Assembly (NCBI GenBank): GCA_963797835.1
Contig: CAWCRN010000022.1
Coordinates: forward strand, 1 to 64,000
Origin: JBDTSW01 sp963797835
GTDB taxonomy: Bacteria; Actinomycetota; Thermoleophilia; Solirubrobacterales; 70-9
Direction: 5' to 3'
Length of the DNA stretch: 64,000 nt
Positions 49,948 through 59,253 of the stretch are shown piece by piece. The notes beneath the pieces were generated by a model. It saw only the letters and a list, made by a program, of their open reading frames with translations. It made no database searches and was not told the origin of the DNA. How positions within the stretch are numbered: position 1 is the first letter of the stretch; each line of letters begins with the position of its first letter. The translations under genes were made by a program, and so were the position numbers.

Positions 49948-51372
49948 TCAGCCGGGCTGGATGTTCTTGTTGTGGTGGAAGGCGTTGTCAGGGTCGTACT
50001 TGGCCTTGACCTCGGCGAGTCGCCGGTAGATCTGATCGCCGTAGGCCTCTCGAACCCGGCTGGAGTCGTCGTCGGAATCAAGGAAGTTGACGTAGACGCC
50101 GCCAGCGCGGTGCGGTTGGAGGGAGTGGAGGAACCGTCGCGCCCAAGCGGTCTCGGCCGCGGCGTGCTCGCCGGACTCGTCAGGGAGCCATACGGCGTCG
50201 ATGATGATGTTGTGGGCCACGTCGCGACCGGCGTAGGCGGTGGCGTCGTGGGGGGCTCGGGCGACGGCGCCACCCATGTGGAACAGCGTCGCGTATGACC
50301 GGGGCGAGCCGGCGGCGTAGGCGTGATCGGCGATGACGGCGATGGCGTCGTCGGAGAGGCCTGCGAGGTTCGTCGCCTTCCAGTAGTAGTGCCACCCGTG
50401 GAGGACGCTGTCGTCGAGGCCGCCCTGGAAGGCGGCATACGGTGAGGGTGCGAGCAGGTCAACGAGCGGCGTCCCGAACCGGCGGAGGGCCCGCACCGCA
50501 CGCTCGCCGTCATCGACGGCGCCGGCGTAGCAGCAGATGATGGCTACGGCCGGCCGCCAGTGCAGGTCCTCGGGGATGACCGGCAGTGGGGGGACGGTGC
50601 CGAGCCTGACGACGCTCCCCAGCTCGTCGGGCGCCTCGGCGGCGAAGTCCCTGTACCAGCGCAGCACGTCGGTGGTGTCGTCGGCCGCCCAGAAGACGGG
50701 CCCGGCCATCACGGTCGGGCCGAGGGGATGCAGAGCGAACCGGAACGAGGTGACGACGCCGAAGTTGCCGCCGCCGCCTCGCAGCGCCCAGAACAGATCC
50801 GGGTGTTCGTCGGCGGACGCCCGGATGATGCTGCCCTCGGCGGTGACCACCTCGGCGGCAAGCAGGTTGTCGACGGTGAGCCCGTGTTTGCGCATCAGGA
50901 AGCCGATGCCGCCGCCGAGGGTGAGCCCGGCGACGCCGGTGTGGCCCACGATGCCGCCGGTGGTGGCCAGAGCGTGGGCCTGCGTCTCGTGGTCGACGTC
51001 GCCCCACAGAGCACCACCCTGTACCCAGGCCGTGCGACCGGCGGGGTCGACCCACACGCCCCGCATCGCCGAGAGGTCGATGACGATCCCGTCGTCGCAC
51101 ACGGCGGTGCCGGCCACATTGTGGCCCCCGCCCCGTACGGCGATCTCCAGGCCGTGATCGCGCGCGAAGCGCACCGCCATGACCACATCGGCCACGCCCG
51201 TGCAGCGGGCGATGCAGGCCGGGTGGCGGTCAATCGCGCCATTCCAGATCCTGCGGGCAGTGTCGTAGCCGGGGCTGGTCGGCAGCAGCAGCTCTCCGCG
51301 GAACGATCCGCCGAGCTCGTCGGACGCGGTCGTCTCCAGGGGCGGTGCCTGTGGGGTCTGGATAGCGGTCAT
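49948..51372 (-). CDS. FAD-binding oxidoreductase, berberine-bridge-enzyme type
   Basis: 474 residues. The FAD-binding PCMH domain shows AVRGGGHNVAGTAV with the flavin-linking His (about residue 84) and HTGVAGLTLGGGIGFLMRKH. The second flavin-linking Cys of bicovalent members is absent (GIVGHTG). The C terminus YGDQIYRRLAEVKAKYDPDN, FHHNKNI is the BBE domain. It oxidises small alcohols, sugars or antibiotic intermediates using O2. ATG 51372 faces the divergent HxlR gene across about 140 bp with an inverted repeat. Confidence 0.92.
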   Translation of the reverse strand: MTAIQTPQAPPLETTASDELGGSFRGELLLPTSPGYDTARRIWNGAIDRHPACIARCTGVADVVMAVRFARDHGLEIAVRGGGHNVAGTAVCDDGIVIDLSAMRGVWVDPAGRTAWVQGGALWGDVDHETQAHALATTGGIVGHTGVAGLTLGGGIGFLMRKHGLTVDNLLAAEVVTAEGSIIRASADEHPDLFWALRGGGGNFGVVTSFRFALHPLGPTVMAGPVFWAADDTTDVLRWYRDFAAEAPDELGSVVRLGTVPPLPVIPEDLHWRPAVAIICCYAGAVDDGERAVRALRRFGTPLVDLLAPSPYAAFQGGLDDSVLHGWHYYWKATNLAGLSDDAIAVIADHAYAAGSPRSYATLFHMGGAVARAPHDATAYAGRDVAHNIIIDAVWLPDESGEHAAAETAWARRFLHSLQPHRAGGVYVNFLDSDDDSSRVREAYGDQIYRRLAEVKAKYDPDNAFHHNKNIQPG

Positions 51373-51454
51373 CTCGTCCTCCCAGCTGTGCTCAGTGTCC
51401 GGATAGCCATGCGAGCAACGTAGGCTTGCCGGCGCGGGCTGACTAGTTCTACTT

Positions 51455-51472
51455 TCGAACCAAGCGGTTCGA
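51455..51472. promoter_or_regulatory. operator-like inverted repeat
   Basis: TCGAACC-AAGC-GGTTCGA (51455-51472), perfect 7-bp arms, set inside TACT..AGTA as in HxlR-type operators. It lies between the divergent BBE oxidase and HxlR regulator. Confidence 0.6.
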
Positions 51473-51514
51473 GTAACAGACCTTTGGCCGATCCGCGGCT
51501 AGCATGGTGGCGCG

Positions 51515-52255
51515 ATGCGCAGCTACGCGCAGTACTGCCCGGTCGCCAAGGCCACCGAGATCCTCGGCGACCGCTGGACGCTTCTGATCGTGCGCGAGAT
51601 GCTCGGCGGCGCGAGCGGCTTCAACGAGCTCCAACGCGGCCTCCCGGGGATCTCGCGCTCGGTCCTGACCGACCGCATGCGCGCGCTCGAGCGGTCCGAG
51701 GTCATCGAGCGCAGAACGGGCCCCAAAGGCCGCACCCTCGAGTATCGCCTCACTTCCGCCGGCCGTGACCTTCAGCCGGTCGTGCAGGCGATCGGGGAGT
51801 GGGGGGTTACCTGGTCGTTCACCGATCCCCGCCCCGAGGAGCTCGACCCCGACCTCTTGATCGTCTGGATGGCCCGGCACGTCGATCGCGAGCGGCTTCC
51901 GGCGGACCGCACGGTCGTCCAGTTCGACTTCCGCGACCCGGCGAAGCGCTACTGGATGGTGCTAGAGCCCTCCGAGGTCTCGGTCTGCCTCCAGCATCCC
52001 GGCTTCGACGTCGACCTCGAGGTCAGGGTCGACACCGCCACCCTCTACCGCGTCTATCTGGGGCGCGCCCAGTTGGGCGGCGCGATGCGCGCACGCAAGC
52101 TGACGATGAGCGGCCCGAGCGCGCTCCAGCGGGCCTTCGGGCGCTGGTTCGCCTGGAGCGCGTTCGCCCCGGCCAGCCGCCAGGCCGACGAGCGGCGTAG
52201 GGCGGCGTCGCGACTCGCGGGCCCCGAGAGGGTGCGGGTCGAACAGCACCAATGA
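51515..52255 (+). CDS. HxlR family transcriptional regulator with C-terminal sterol-carrier-like domain
   Basis: 246 residues. The N-terminal winged helix is standard HxlR: YCPVAKATEILGDRWTLLIV, FNELQRGLPGISRSVLTDRM, RALERSEVIERR. HxlR proteins usually end near 120 residues; here about 120 further residues follow (LIVWMARHVDRERLP, VVQFDFRDPAKRYWMVLEPS, VCLQHPGFDVDLEVRVDTAT), an SCP2-like fold that may sense a hydrophobic ligand. Divergent from the BBE oxidase, its likely target. Confidence 0.9.
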   Translation: MRSYAQYCPVAKATEILGDRWTLLIVREMLGGASGFNELQRGLPGISRSVLTDRMRALERSEVIERRTGPKGRTLEYRLTSAGRDLQPVVQAIGEWGVTWSFTDPRPEELDPDLLIVWMARHVDRERLPADRTVVQFDFRDPAKRYWMVLEPSEVSVCLQHPGFDVDLEVRVDTATLYRVYLGRAQLGGAMRARKLTMSGPSALQRAFGRWFAWSAFAPASRQADERRRAASRLAGPERVRVEQHQ

Positions 52256-52264
52256 CCGGCGAGC

Positions 52265-52717
52265 TCAGCTCTCGATCAGGCGCTCGGCCATCCGGTCGAG
52301 GAACTTGCCCCAACCCTTAGCGGCGGCCTCGTAGCCCTCCGGCGACAGGCCGCCGCCGGTCTGGGTCATCTGCATCTCGGTCCGCCCGTCGCCGAGGTCG
52401 GTGAGGATGACCGTCACCAGCTCCTGCGAGTCGTCCCCGGGCTGGTCGGTGACCGTGAAGGAGAGCCGCTCGGGCGCGACGACCTCGCGGTACTCGCCCG
52501 CCCACTGGATCTCGCGTCGCCCCGGCCCGAAATACATCGTCAGGCGCCAGCGGCCGCCCGGCCGGACGTCCATCGAGACGGTGTCGAGGGGGCATTCCGC
52601 ATCGGGGCCGCCGTACCAGTCCGCGAACCGCTCCGGCTCGGTCCACTCGCGCCAGACATCCTCGCGCGGCGCTTCGAACGCGCGGATGATCTCGATTCCT
52701 GGCTGCTGCTCACTCAT
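52265..52717 (-). CDS. SRPBCC/AHSA1-domain protein
   Basis: 150 residues: IEIIRAFEAPREDVWREWTE, FADWYGGPDAECPLDTVSMD, VRPGGRWRLTMYFG and a closing GWGKFLDRMAERL helix, the activator of Hsp90 ATPase homologue 1-like group. Genes of this group are commonly paired with ArsR regulators, as here: its start overlaps the end of the ArsR gene by eight bases. The ligand is unknown. Confidence 0.9.
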   Translation of the reverse strand: MSEQQPGIEIIRAFEAPREDVWREWTEPERFADWYGGPDAECPLDTVSMDVRPGGRWRLTMYFGPGRREIQWAGEYREVVAPERLSFTVTDQPGDDSQELVTVILTDLGDGRTEMQMTQTGGGLSPEGYEAAAKGWGKFLDRMAERLIES

Positions 52718-53036
52718 CGGCGGCTTGCCGGAGGCGCACCTCGAGCCGGTCGAAGCCGGCCTCCCAGAAGCGACGGTATCGCTCGAGCCAGTCGACGGCC
52801 TCCTTGAGCGGCGCGCTCTGGAGCCGCGAGGGGCGCAGCTGCGCCGCGCGCCCGCGCGTGATCAATCCGGCGTGCTCCAGCACCTTCAGGTGCTTGGAGA
52901 CGGCCTGGACCGTGATCGGGAACGGTTCTGCGAGCTCGGTCACCGTCGCCTCGCCCTCGGCGAGCCGCCCCAGGATCGCCCGCCGGGTCGGGTCGGCGAG
53001 GGCCGCAAAGGTTTCGCTGAGCTCATCGACTGCCAC
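52710..53036 (-). CDS. ArsR family transcriptional regulator
   Basis: 108 residues. Winged HTH: LSETFAALADPTRRAILGRL, TELAEPFPITVQAVSKHLKV, LEHAGLITRGRAAQLRPSRL. It lacks the metal-binding Cys box, so it belongs to the ArsR-AHSA1 group that senses something other than metals. It is translated with the AHSA1 gene and divergent from a RibD_C-like gene, with a clear inverted repeat in front of it. Confidence 0.92.
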   Translation of the reverse strand: MAVDELSETFAALADPTRRAILGRLAEGEATVTELAEPFPITVQAVSKHLKVLEHAGLITRGRAAQLRPSRLQSAPLKEAVDWLERYRRFWEAGFDRLEVRLRQAADE

Positions 53037-53041
53037 CTGTG

Positions 53042-53059
53042 TTCAACCAACCGGTTGAA
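53042..53059. promoter_or_regulatory. ArsR operator-like inverted repeat
   Basis: TTCAACC-AACC-GGTTGAA (53042-53059), perfect 7-bp arms with a palindromic AACCGGTT inside, six bases from the ArsR start and 46 bp from the divergent RibD_C-like start. Probably controls both. Confidence 0.7.
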
Positions 53060-53104
53060 TATGGTATCCATTACACGGGACACAGACGACGAAAGGAGAA
53101 CGGA

Positions 53105-53677
53105 ATGGGAAGGATCGTGGTCACCGAGTTCGTGTCGCTCGACGGGGTGATGGAGGACCCCGGCGGCAGCGAGGACTTCAAGCACGGCGGCTGGAGCTTC
53201 GAGATCAGCCGCGGCGAGGAGGGCGACAAGTTCAAGCTCGACGAGACGATGGCGTCCGACGCGCTGCTGCTCGGGCGGGTCACCTACGAGGGCTTCGCCG
53301 AGTCCTGGCCGTCGCGTGACGACGAGGCGGGATTCGCCGACAAGTTCAACAGCATGCCCAAGTACGTGGTCTCCTCCACCCTCACCGACCCGGAGTGGAA
53401 CAACTCGACGGTGATCAGCGCCGACCTGGCCGAGGAGGTTGCGAAGCTGAAGGAAGCCCACGACGGCGACATCGTCGTCCACGGCAGCGCCCGGCTCGTG
53501 CACGCGCTGCTCGACAACGACCTCGTCGACGAGCTGCGCCTGATGGTCTTCCCGGTCGTGCTCGGCGACGGCAAGCGCGTCTTCGGCGAGACCGCCGACA
53601 AGAAGCCGCTGACCCTGAAGGACTCGCAGACGGTCGGCGACGGGGTCGCGATCCTGGTCTACGAGCGCGCCGGTTAG
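53105..53677 (+). CDS. dihydrofolate reductase family protein (RibD C-terminal-like)
   Basis: 190 residues: IVVTEFVSLDGVMEDPGGSE, ALLLGRVTYEGFAESWPSRD, MPKYVVSSTLTDPEWNNSTV, DIVVHGSARLVHALLDNDLV and VLGDGKRVFGE. A standard RibD_C/YyaP-type fold, likely an NADPH-dependent reductase. ATG 53105 follows GAAAGGAGAACGG. It is regulated together with the divergent ArsR-AHSA1 pair. Confidence 0.92.
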   Translation: MGRIVVTEFVSLDGVMEDPGGSEDFKHGGWSFEISRGEEGDKFKLDETMASDALLLGRVTYEGFAESWPSRDDEAGFADKFNSMPKYVVSSTLTDPEWNNSTVISADLAEEVAKLKEAHDGDIVVHGSARLVHALLDNDLVDELRLMVFPVVLGDGKRVFGETADKKPLTLKDSQTVGDGVAILVYERAG

Positions 53678-53736
53678 ACGACGAGGCGTGGCCCCTTGAT
53701 CCTCCCATCGTGCGGGGTGAGATACTGGACCGGGGC

Positions 53737-54489
53737 GTGTCACAGGCAAACGCAAGAGGCCAAGGTCACGGCGTTGCCAGGCCCCGGCTGCTCCTTCTCC
53801 CTGGCTACTCCGAGCTGGAGTGGGTGATACGGCCACAGCTCGAGGAGTGGGCCGAGGTCGCCGTGTTCGATGCCCCCGGTGTGGGCGACGAGTCCCCGCC
53901 GGGCGCGTATGACAGCGCGGCCTTAGCCGAGCGCGCGGCAGCAGAGGTCGATCGGCTTGGATGGCAAAGCTGCGTCCTCGCCGCCGACGAGTTCACGATC
54001 GCGGCGGCCCTGAAGTTCGCGGCTCGGCAGCCGGACGCGGTCCAGGGGCTTGCGCTTGGACACGCCTGTCTGAGCTTCAGTCCCGACGCGGACCCGCCCG
54101 CGATCAACGCTGAGGTTGGCTCGGCGTTTGCCCAGGTCGCCGAGCTTGATGACCGCACGTTCATGCGCCACCTGACTCAGCTCACCCAAGGGTTCTACGG
54201 CGAGGAGCTCGCGGATCGCATGCTCGAGCGAATACCCACCGGGGTGGCGCAGGCGTATGTGCACGAGAACATGGCCGACCCGGGGGACTGGATCGAGGAT
54301 GTGTTGCGGGATCTAAGGAAGCCCTTGCTCCTAGCCGAGCACGATCCGTGCCTTCTCTTCACCAGGGCGGGATACGAGGCCGCCGCCTCGGCCTTCCCCG
54401 ACTCGATGCAGGTGACCTGCAAGGAGAAACCGACCGTAAGCCCTACCTTCGCCGAAGCCCTGCGCGAGTTCTGCCGGGAGGTCTCCTAG
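53737..54489 (+). CDS. alpha/beta-hydrolase-fold protein lacking the catalytic Ser
   Basis: 250 residues. The fold is visible in RPRLLLLPGYSELEWVIRPQ, EVAVFDAPGVGDESPPGAYD, DSAALAERAAAEVDRLGWQS and LRKPLLLAEHDPCLLFTRAG. Where the nucleophile elbow should be (G-x-S-x-G) the sequence reads VLAADEFTIAAALKFA, without a Ser. The C-terminal His position is also unclear. It may be a binding protein or degenerate enzyme. GTG 53737 starts the conserved part, 60 bp after the RibD_C-like gene. Confidence 0.7.
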   Translation: MSQANARGQGHGVARPRLLLLPGYSELEWVIRPQLEEWAEVAVFDAPGVGDESPPGAYDSAALAERAAAEVDRLGWQSCVLAADEFTIAAALKFAARQPDAVQGLALGHACLSFSPDADPPAINAEVGSAFAQVAELDDRTFMRHLTQLTQGFYGEELADRMLERIPTGVAQAYVHENMADPGDWIEDVLRDLRKPLLLAEHDPCLLFTRAGYEAAASAFPDSMQVTCKEKPTVSPTFAEALREFCREVS

Positions 54490-54527
54490 AACGGGTGCGA
54501 CCCCTCGACGTTCTCCTGCGACATCGC

Positions 54528-54938
54528 CTATTCCTGAAGCCCGGCGGCTTCGCGGGCCTGCTGCCGCTCGGCGAACAGCTGGTAGCGCACGATCAGCCCG
54601 TCGCGCACGGTGAACACGGGATAGACCGTGGCCCCTGCGGCCAATGCGCCGCTGTGTCTTCCCCGGCCGAGCATGCGGGTGACGGCGAAAACGCACTCCC
54701 CGCAATCGGTCAGCTCTGCGACATCGATGTGCAAGTCCTCGAACTCGGCCATCCACGTTCGCCAGAACCGGCGGACGGCGGCGCGGCCGTGGTAGACGCC
54801 ATCGAAGTCGCCGACACCAAGCGCGACCTCCCAGACCACCTCGGGCGCAAGCAGCGCCTCCGAGGCCCGAGCATCCTGCCCGCCTCGATTGAATGCGTCA
54901 AAGCCTCGCCGCACGACCTCCACGGTCTCGTCCGACAT
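54528..54938 (-). CDS. SnoaL-like/NTF2-fold protein
   Basis: 136 residues: VEVVRRGFDAFNRGGQDARA, LLAPEVVWEVALGVGDFDGV, YHGRAAVRRFWRTWMAEFED, VTRMLGRGRHSG, VFTVRDGLIVRYQLFAERQQ and the tail AREAAGLQE. A complete, typical member. It converges with the hydrolase-fold gene. The 17 bases right before its stop match 1697-1713 near site Ala-1. Confidence 0.88.
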   Translation of the reverse strand: MSDETVEVVRRGFDAFNRGGQDARASEALLAPEVVWEVALGVGDFDGVYHGRAAVRRFWRTWMAEFEDLHIDVAELTDCGECVFAVTRMLGRGRHSGALAAGATVYPVFTVRDGLIVRYQLFAERQQAREAAGLQE

Positions 54939-55050
54939 GGCCGGTCCAGTATCCCGCTTACCGCCGCGAGGTCAAGGTGAGCGCGTCCAAGCTCACCCGG
55001 AGAGGAGGGGAGCGGGGAGCAGGCGACCGCTCAGTGGTCGCAACCGAGGA

Positions 55051-55698
55051 CTACGCGGCGGGAGCCGCTGCCTTGATCCGGTCCTCCACCGCGCTGCGCG
55101 CCCGGTCGATCGGCGCCGATTCCTGGCTGAGTGCGAATTGTGCGTTGGCGAGTGACAGGTAGGAGTCGAGCTCGAAGGCGAGCTGCTCGGCATCCTCTGC
55201 GGGATCGATCGCACCCTCGGCCTGGGCTTGGCGAACGGCCGTCTCAAGCTGCCGGGAGAACTCGTCCAGCACCTGAACCGCGCCGTCACGCACCGGACCC
55301 GGGCGCATGGCCATCTCGGCAGCGACCGACGCGAAGAAGCAGCCACCCGGGTAGAGGCCGCCTTCGACATACCGCAGGAAGTTCTCCACGAGCTGCCGCA
55401 CCCGCTCGAGCCCGGTCCGGGCAGCCAGGGCTGGGTCGATCACCTGGGCGGTGAACACGTCGCGCGCCGCCTGGATCGTCGCGATCTGTAGCTCCTGCTT
55501 GGAGCCGAAGTGGGCGAAGAGGCCGCTCTTGCTCATCCCCACGGCCTTGGCCAGCCGGCTGATCGAGAGCCCGGTGATGCCCTCGACGGTGGCGAGCTGG
55601 CCAGCTTCGCGCAGGATCGCGTTGCGGCTGCGTTCGCCGTCGCTCCGCCGCCTGCGCGCTCCCGTCGTGGGCTCGTCACGGATCTCTGTGTCGGACAT
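55051..55698 (-). CDS. TetR family transcriptional regulator
   Basis: 215 residues. HTH: RNAILREAGQLATVEGITGL, SISRLAKAVGMSKSGLFAHF. The C-terminal domain contains EGGLYPGGCFFASVAAEMAM, the TetR_C_6-like motif with Cys. ATG 55698 was chosen over TTG 55707. It is divergent from the MMPL transporter with two matching palindromic sites between them, so it most likely represses the exporter genes. Confidence 0.92.
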   Translation of the reverse strand: MSDTEIRDEPTTGARRRRSDGERSRNAILREAGQLATVEGITGLSISRLAKAVGMSKSGLFAHFGSKQELQIATIQAARDVFTAQVIDPALAARTGLERVRQLVENFLRYVEGGLYPGGCFFASVAAEMAMRPGPVRDGAVQVLDEFSRQLETAVRQAQAEGAIDPAEDAEQLAFELDSYLSLANAQFALSQESAPIDRARSAVEDRIKAAAPAA

Positions 55699-55712
55699 CA
55701 CAGACAACTTAG

Positions 55713-55761
55713 CACGATCGGTCGTACACTCTCGCGCACAAGTACGGACGAACGATCGTAC
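55713..55761. promoter_or_regulatory. paired TetR-operator-like palindromes
   Basis: Site 1: CACGATCGGTCGTACA (55713-55728). Site 2: GTACGGACGAACGATCGTAC (55742-55761). Both share the words ACGATCG and TCGTAC in opposite order. They fill the 80-bp gap between the TetR and MMPL genes. Confidence 0.6.
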
Positions 55762-55779
55762 TAACTATAGGAGGTAGCG

Positions 55780-57940
55780 GTGACGACAGCAGGTGGAAGC
55801 GCGATGAGCGACCTCGGCCCGATCGGTCGGCTCGGACGGCTGGCTGCGGAGCATCGCGGGCGCGTATTCCTCGCCTGGGCGCTGATCGCAGTGGGCCTCG
55901 GCATCCTCGCCCCTCGGGTCGAGACGGCCCTCTCCGGCGCCGGGTGGCAGGCAAGCGGCTCCGAGTCCGTCCAGGCTCGAGAGCAGGTCGATCGGAACTT
56001 CGCCGGCGCGGGCGCCTACGCGCTCCAGGTCGTCGTCCACTCGCCAGACCAAGTGGCGGCAGCTCCTGCCTTCCGCAAGACGGCGCTCCGCGCAGAGCGA
56101 GTGCTGCGGCGCGATCCCGCCGTCGGCCGGGTCTCCCCACCGCAGCCGGGCGTCTCGGTCTCGCCCGACGGCCATACAGCCGTGATCCGGGCCGGGGCGG
56201 CCGCCGATGCGAACGCAATGGTCGACGCCGCTGAGCGCCTCAAGACGAGGCTTGCCGGCGTCGCCGCTCCGGGGGTTGCCGTCGACCTGACCGGCGCCTC
56301 AGGGATGTGGTCGGACTTCAACGAGGCGAACCGCGAGGCGATGCTCAAGTCCGAGCTCATCTCCTGGCCGGTGACGATGGCGATCCTGGTGCTCGCCTTC
56401 GGTTCGCTGGTGGCCGCGGGCCTGCCGCTGATGCTGACCATCGTCGGGCTGGTCGCCTCCGCGGGGCTGCTCTTCCTCGGAACGCTTGTCTCGCCGATCT
56501 CGATCTGGGCGATGAACTTCGCGCTGATGTTCGCGCTCGCGCTGGGCATCGACTACGCGCTCTTCGTGGTCGCTCGCTTCCGGGGCGCGCATTTCGGCCA
56601 GAGGCTCAACCCCGTCGACGCGGTCGCGGCGACGATGGACACGGCCGGCAAGGCCGTGCTCTTCTCGGGACTCACAGTCCTGGTCTCGCTCTCGGCGGTG
56701 ATGCTGGTGCCGAGCCCCGCCTTCCGCTCGACCGCCTTGGGCATCATCGTCGCGGTCCTCTTCGTTCTGGCGGCAACACTGACGCTGCTGCCCGCGGTGC
56801 TCGCGAAGCTCGGCCCTCGGGTCGACCGCCTATCGCTTCCCTGGCTCCGCAGCGGCGACCAAAGCTCGCCACGCTTCGCCCGCTGGGGCGAGCGCCTCTG
56901 GCGCCGGCCATACCTCTTCGGTGGCCTCGCGCTCGTTGCTCTGCTGGCCCTTGCCCTACCCGTGCTCTCGCTGCGCACGGAGATGCCCTCGATCAAGGTC
57001 GTGCCGTCCGGCGATCACTCGCGGCAGGGCTATGAGCAGATCCAGGCGGGCTTTCGGACGGGGCGCGCCGGGCGCCCTCCAGATCGTCGCTCCGGCGGCA
57101 GCGGCACACGAGGCGATGACCACGGTGCGAGGGGATCCGGGCGTCGTCCGTTCCCTGCCGCCCGAGCCCGGTGACGGCGGCCTGGCGCTGATCGAGGCGA
57201 TCCCCGCCGGCGATCCCTCGAGCCCCGAGCTGGGCGCGACGATCGACCGGCTGCGCTCCGAGCTTCCCTCCGGCGCGGTGGTCGGCGGCGCGGCGGCCGA
57301 GAACCATGATCTCGACGCTGCGCTGGCGGCGAAGACGCCCGTCGTGATCGGGGTGGTGCTGGCGCTCGGCTTCCTGCTCCTGCTCCTCGCGTTCCAGGCG
57401 CCCGTGGCGGCCGCGATCGGCGTGGTGCCAAACCTGCTCGCGACCGGCGCAGCCTTCGGGATCGCGAAGTGGATCTTCCAGGACGGCCACCTGGCCGGAT
57501 TGCTCGGCTTCGAGCCGCAGGGCTTCTTGGATGCCTGGGCGCCCGTGTTCTTCTTCGCGATGATCTTCGCGATCTCGTTGGACTACACGGTCTTCCTGCT
57601 CTCCTCCGCCAAGGAGCACTGGGATCGCGAACATGACGCACGCAAGGCCATGGTCGCCGGGCTCGCTCACTCAGGGCGCGTGATCAACGCCGCCGGGGTG
57701 GTGATGGTGGCCGTCTTCTTCACCTTCGCCCTCTCGGGGCCCCTGCCTCCCAAGGAGATGGGCGTGATCCTCGGCGTCGCCGTGCTGCTGGACGCCTTCG
57801 TGGTTCGGCTGCTGCTCATGCCGGTGTTGCTGCGCCTCGCGGGGCCGGCCGCCTGGTATGTGCCGAGCTGGCTCGGACGCATCCTGCCGGACGTCCGCTT
57901 CGGCCACGGCGAGGCAACGCCCGCACGGAGCCCTGCATGA
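55780..57940 (+). CDS. MMPL/RND-family membrane transporter (one frameshift)
   Basis: About 720 residues if the shift near 57057 is bridged. N-terminal TM1 (VFLAWALIAVGLGILAPRVE) and a large extracytoplasmic loop are followed by a five-helix bundle with GIDYALFVVARFRGA, the MMPL motif. The second half repeats the plan (LDYTVFLLSSAKEHWDREHD). Such proteins export lipids or drugs with the proton gradient. The first frame is good to QGYEQIQAGF, the second resumes at GAPGALQIVAP, so only one or two bases are affected. GTG 55780 follows AGGAGG. TetR at 55698 is the likely repressor; the MFS gene behind it overlaps by ATGA. Confidence 0.8.
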
Positions 57941-59227
57941 CGGGCAGCCTTGCTGCGCAAGCGGGACTTCCGCCTCGTGGCCGGGGCGGTCGGGCTGTCG
58001 GCGTTCGGCGACTGGGTCGCGATCGTGGCGCTGGGGCTGCACGTCACAGGGATCGAGCGACTCCGGCTACGTGGTGGCCGCGCTCTGGGTGTGCCTGTTC
58101 GGGCCCTCCGTGGTGATGGCCGGTCACGCCGGGCTGCTCGTGGACAGGATCGAGACCAGACGGCTGCTCGCCGCCGTCTCGTCGCTGGGGGCCGTCGTCG
58201 CCGCGGTGCTCGCCTTCACGACCGGGACGGCGACGGTGCTCGCGCTCACGGCGGCCCTCGGCCTCGTCTTCGCGATCCTCCAGCCCGCAGAGTTCGCACT
58301 CGTGCCTCTCCTCGCCGGCGATCGCATCCAGGAGGCGAACGGCCACGTCGAGACGGCTCGCTACGTGGGCTTCGGCCTCGGCCCCGTTCTCGGGGGCCTC
58401 CTGTTCTCCGCCGGCGGGCTCGAGCTGGCGATGCTGGTCGATGCCGCGACCTTCGTGGCCGTGGCCGGTGCAGCGCTGGCGCTGCGGGTACGCCGCGACC
58501 CGAGCACGATCGAGGAAGCCGCAGTCCACGCCGCGCGCTCGCGACGGGGTCGCCTTCCTGTTCGGCGACCGGGTGCTGTCGCTGGTCGATGATCGTGGCG
58601 TTCAGCTCGCTTCTGTTCATGTCCGCGGTGTGGGTCGGCGAGCTGTTCTTCGTGCAGGACGTGCTTGGGCGGGGGGACGTCGCCTACGGGCTGTTCCTGT
58701 CCATCTGGACCATGGGAATGGCCGTCGGTGCGCTGCTGCTATCGCCCCGGGTGGCGGCGGGCGCGGTGGCCGCCACCGGCCTCGCCGCCGTCGCCGTCCA
58801 GGGCGCGGGCCTTGCCCTCCCCGCGTTGTGGCTCGGCTTCGGCTTCTTCCTGGCGTGCTCGTTCGCCGGCGGCCTGGCACACGGGGTGAAGAACGTCATG
58901 TTCCGAAGCCTGATCCACACTCGCGTTCCCGAGCGCCTTCACGGGCGCGTTTTCGCCGCCTACAACGGGATCCGTAACTCGGCCGAGCTGGGGGCCTTCG
59001 CCGCCGGCGGAATGCTGGTGGCGTTGATCGGCCCGAGCGGCACGCTCGCCTACGCCGGCGGCCTCTCTGCGGTCGCGGGGCTCGTCGGTCTGCTGGTGCT
59101 GCTGCGCATGCAAAGGGGGTGGGTCCCGGCCGGGCCCGTCGGTCCGGCGAGCGCGGTGGGTGGGAGCTCCGACCGCCGTGGCCCTGTCCAGCCGCCACCG
59201 GAGGTCGCGGCGGGCGTCCAGGCGTAG
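57937..59227 (+). pseudogene. MFS transporter (MFS_3 type), several frameshifts
   Basis: ATG 57937 overlaps the MMPL stop. The MFS sequence is spread over different frames: LLRKRDFRLVAGAVGLSAFG (from about 57950), GYVVAALWVCLFGPSVVMAG (from about 58060), GVAFLFGDRVLSL (about 58545) and MIVAFSSLLFMSAVWVGELF to PEVAAGVQA (to 59227). At least three shifts are needed for a continuous protein of about 425 residues. Either the gene is decaying or this stretch has poor sequence quality. Intact relatives export small molecules. Confidence 0.6.
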
Positions 59228-59253
59228 CAGAGAAGCATCCGAGCGATGAGGTC

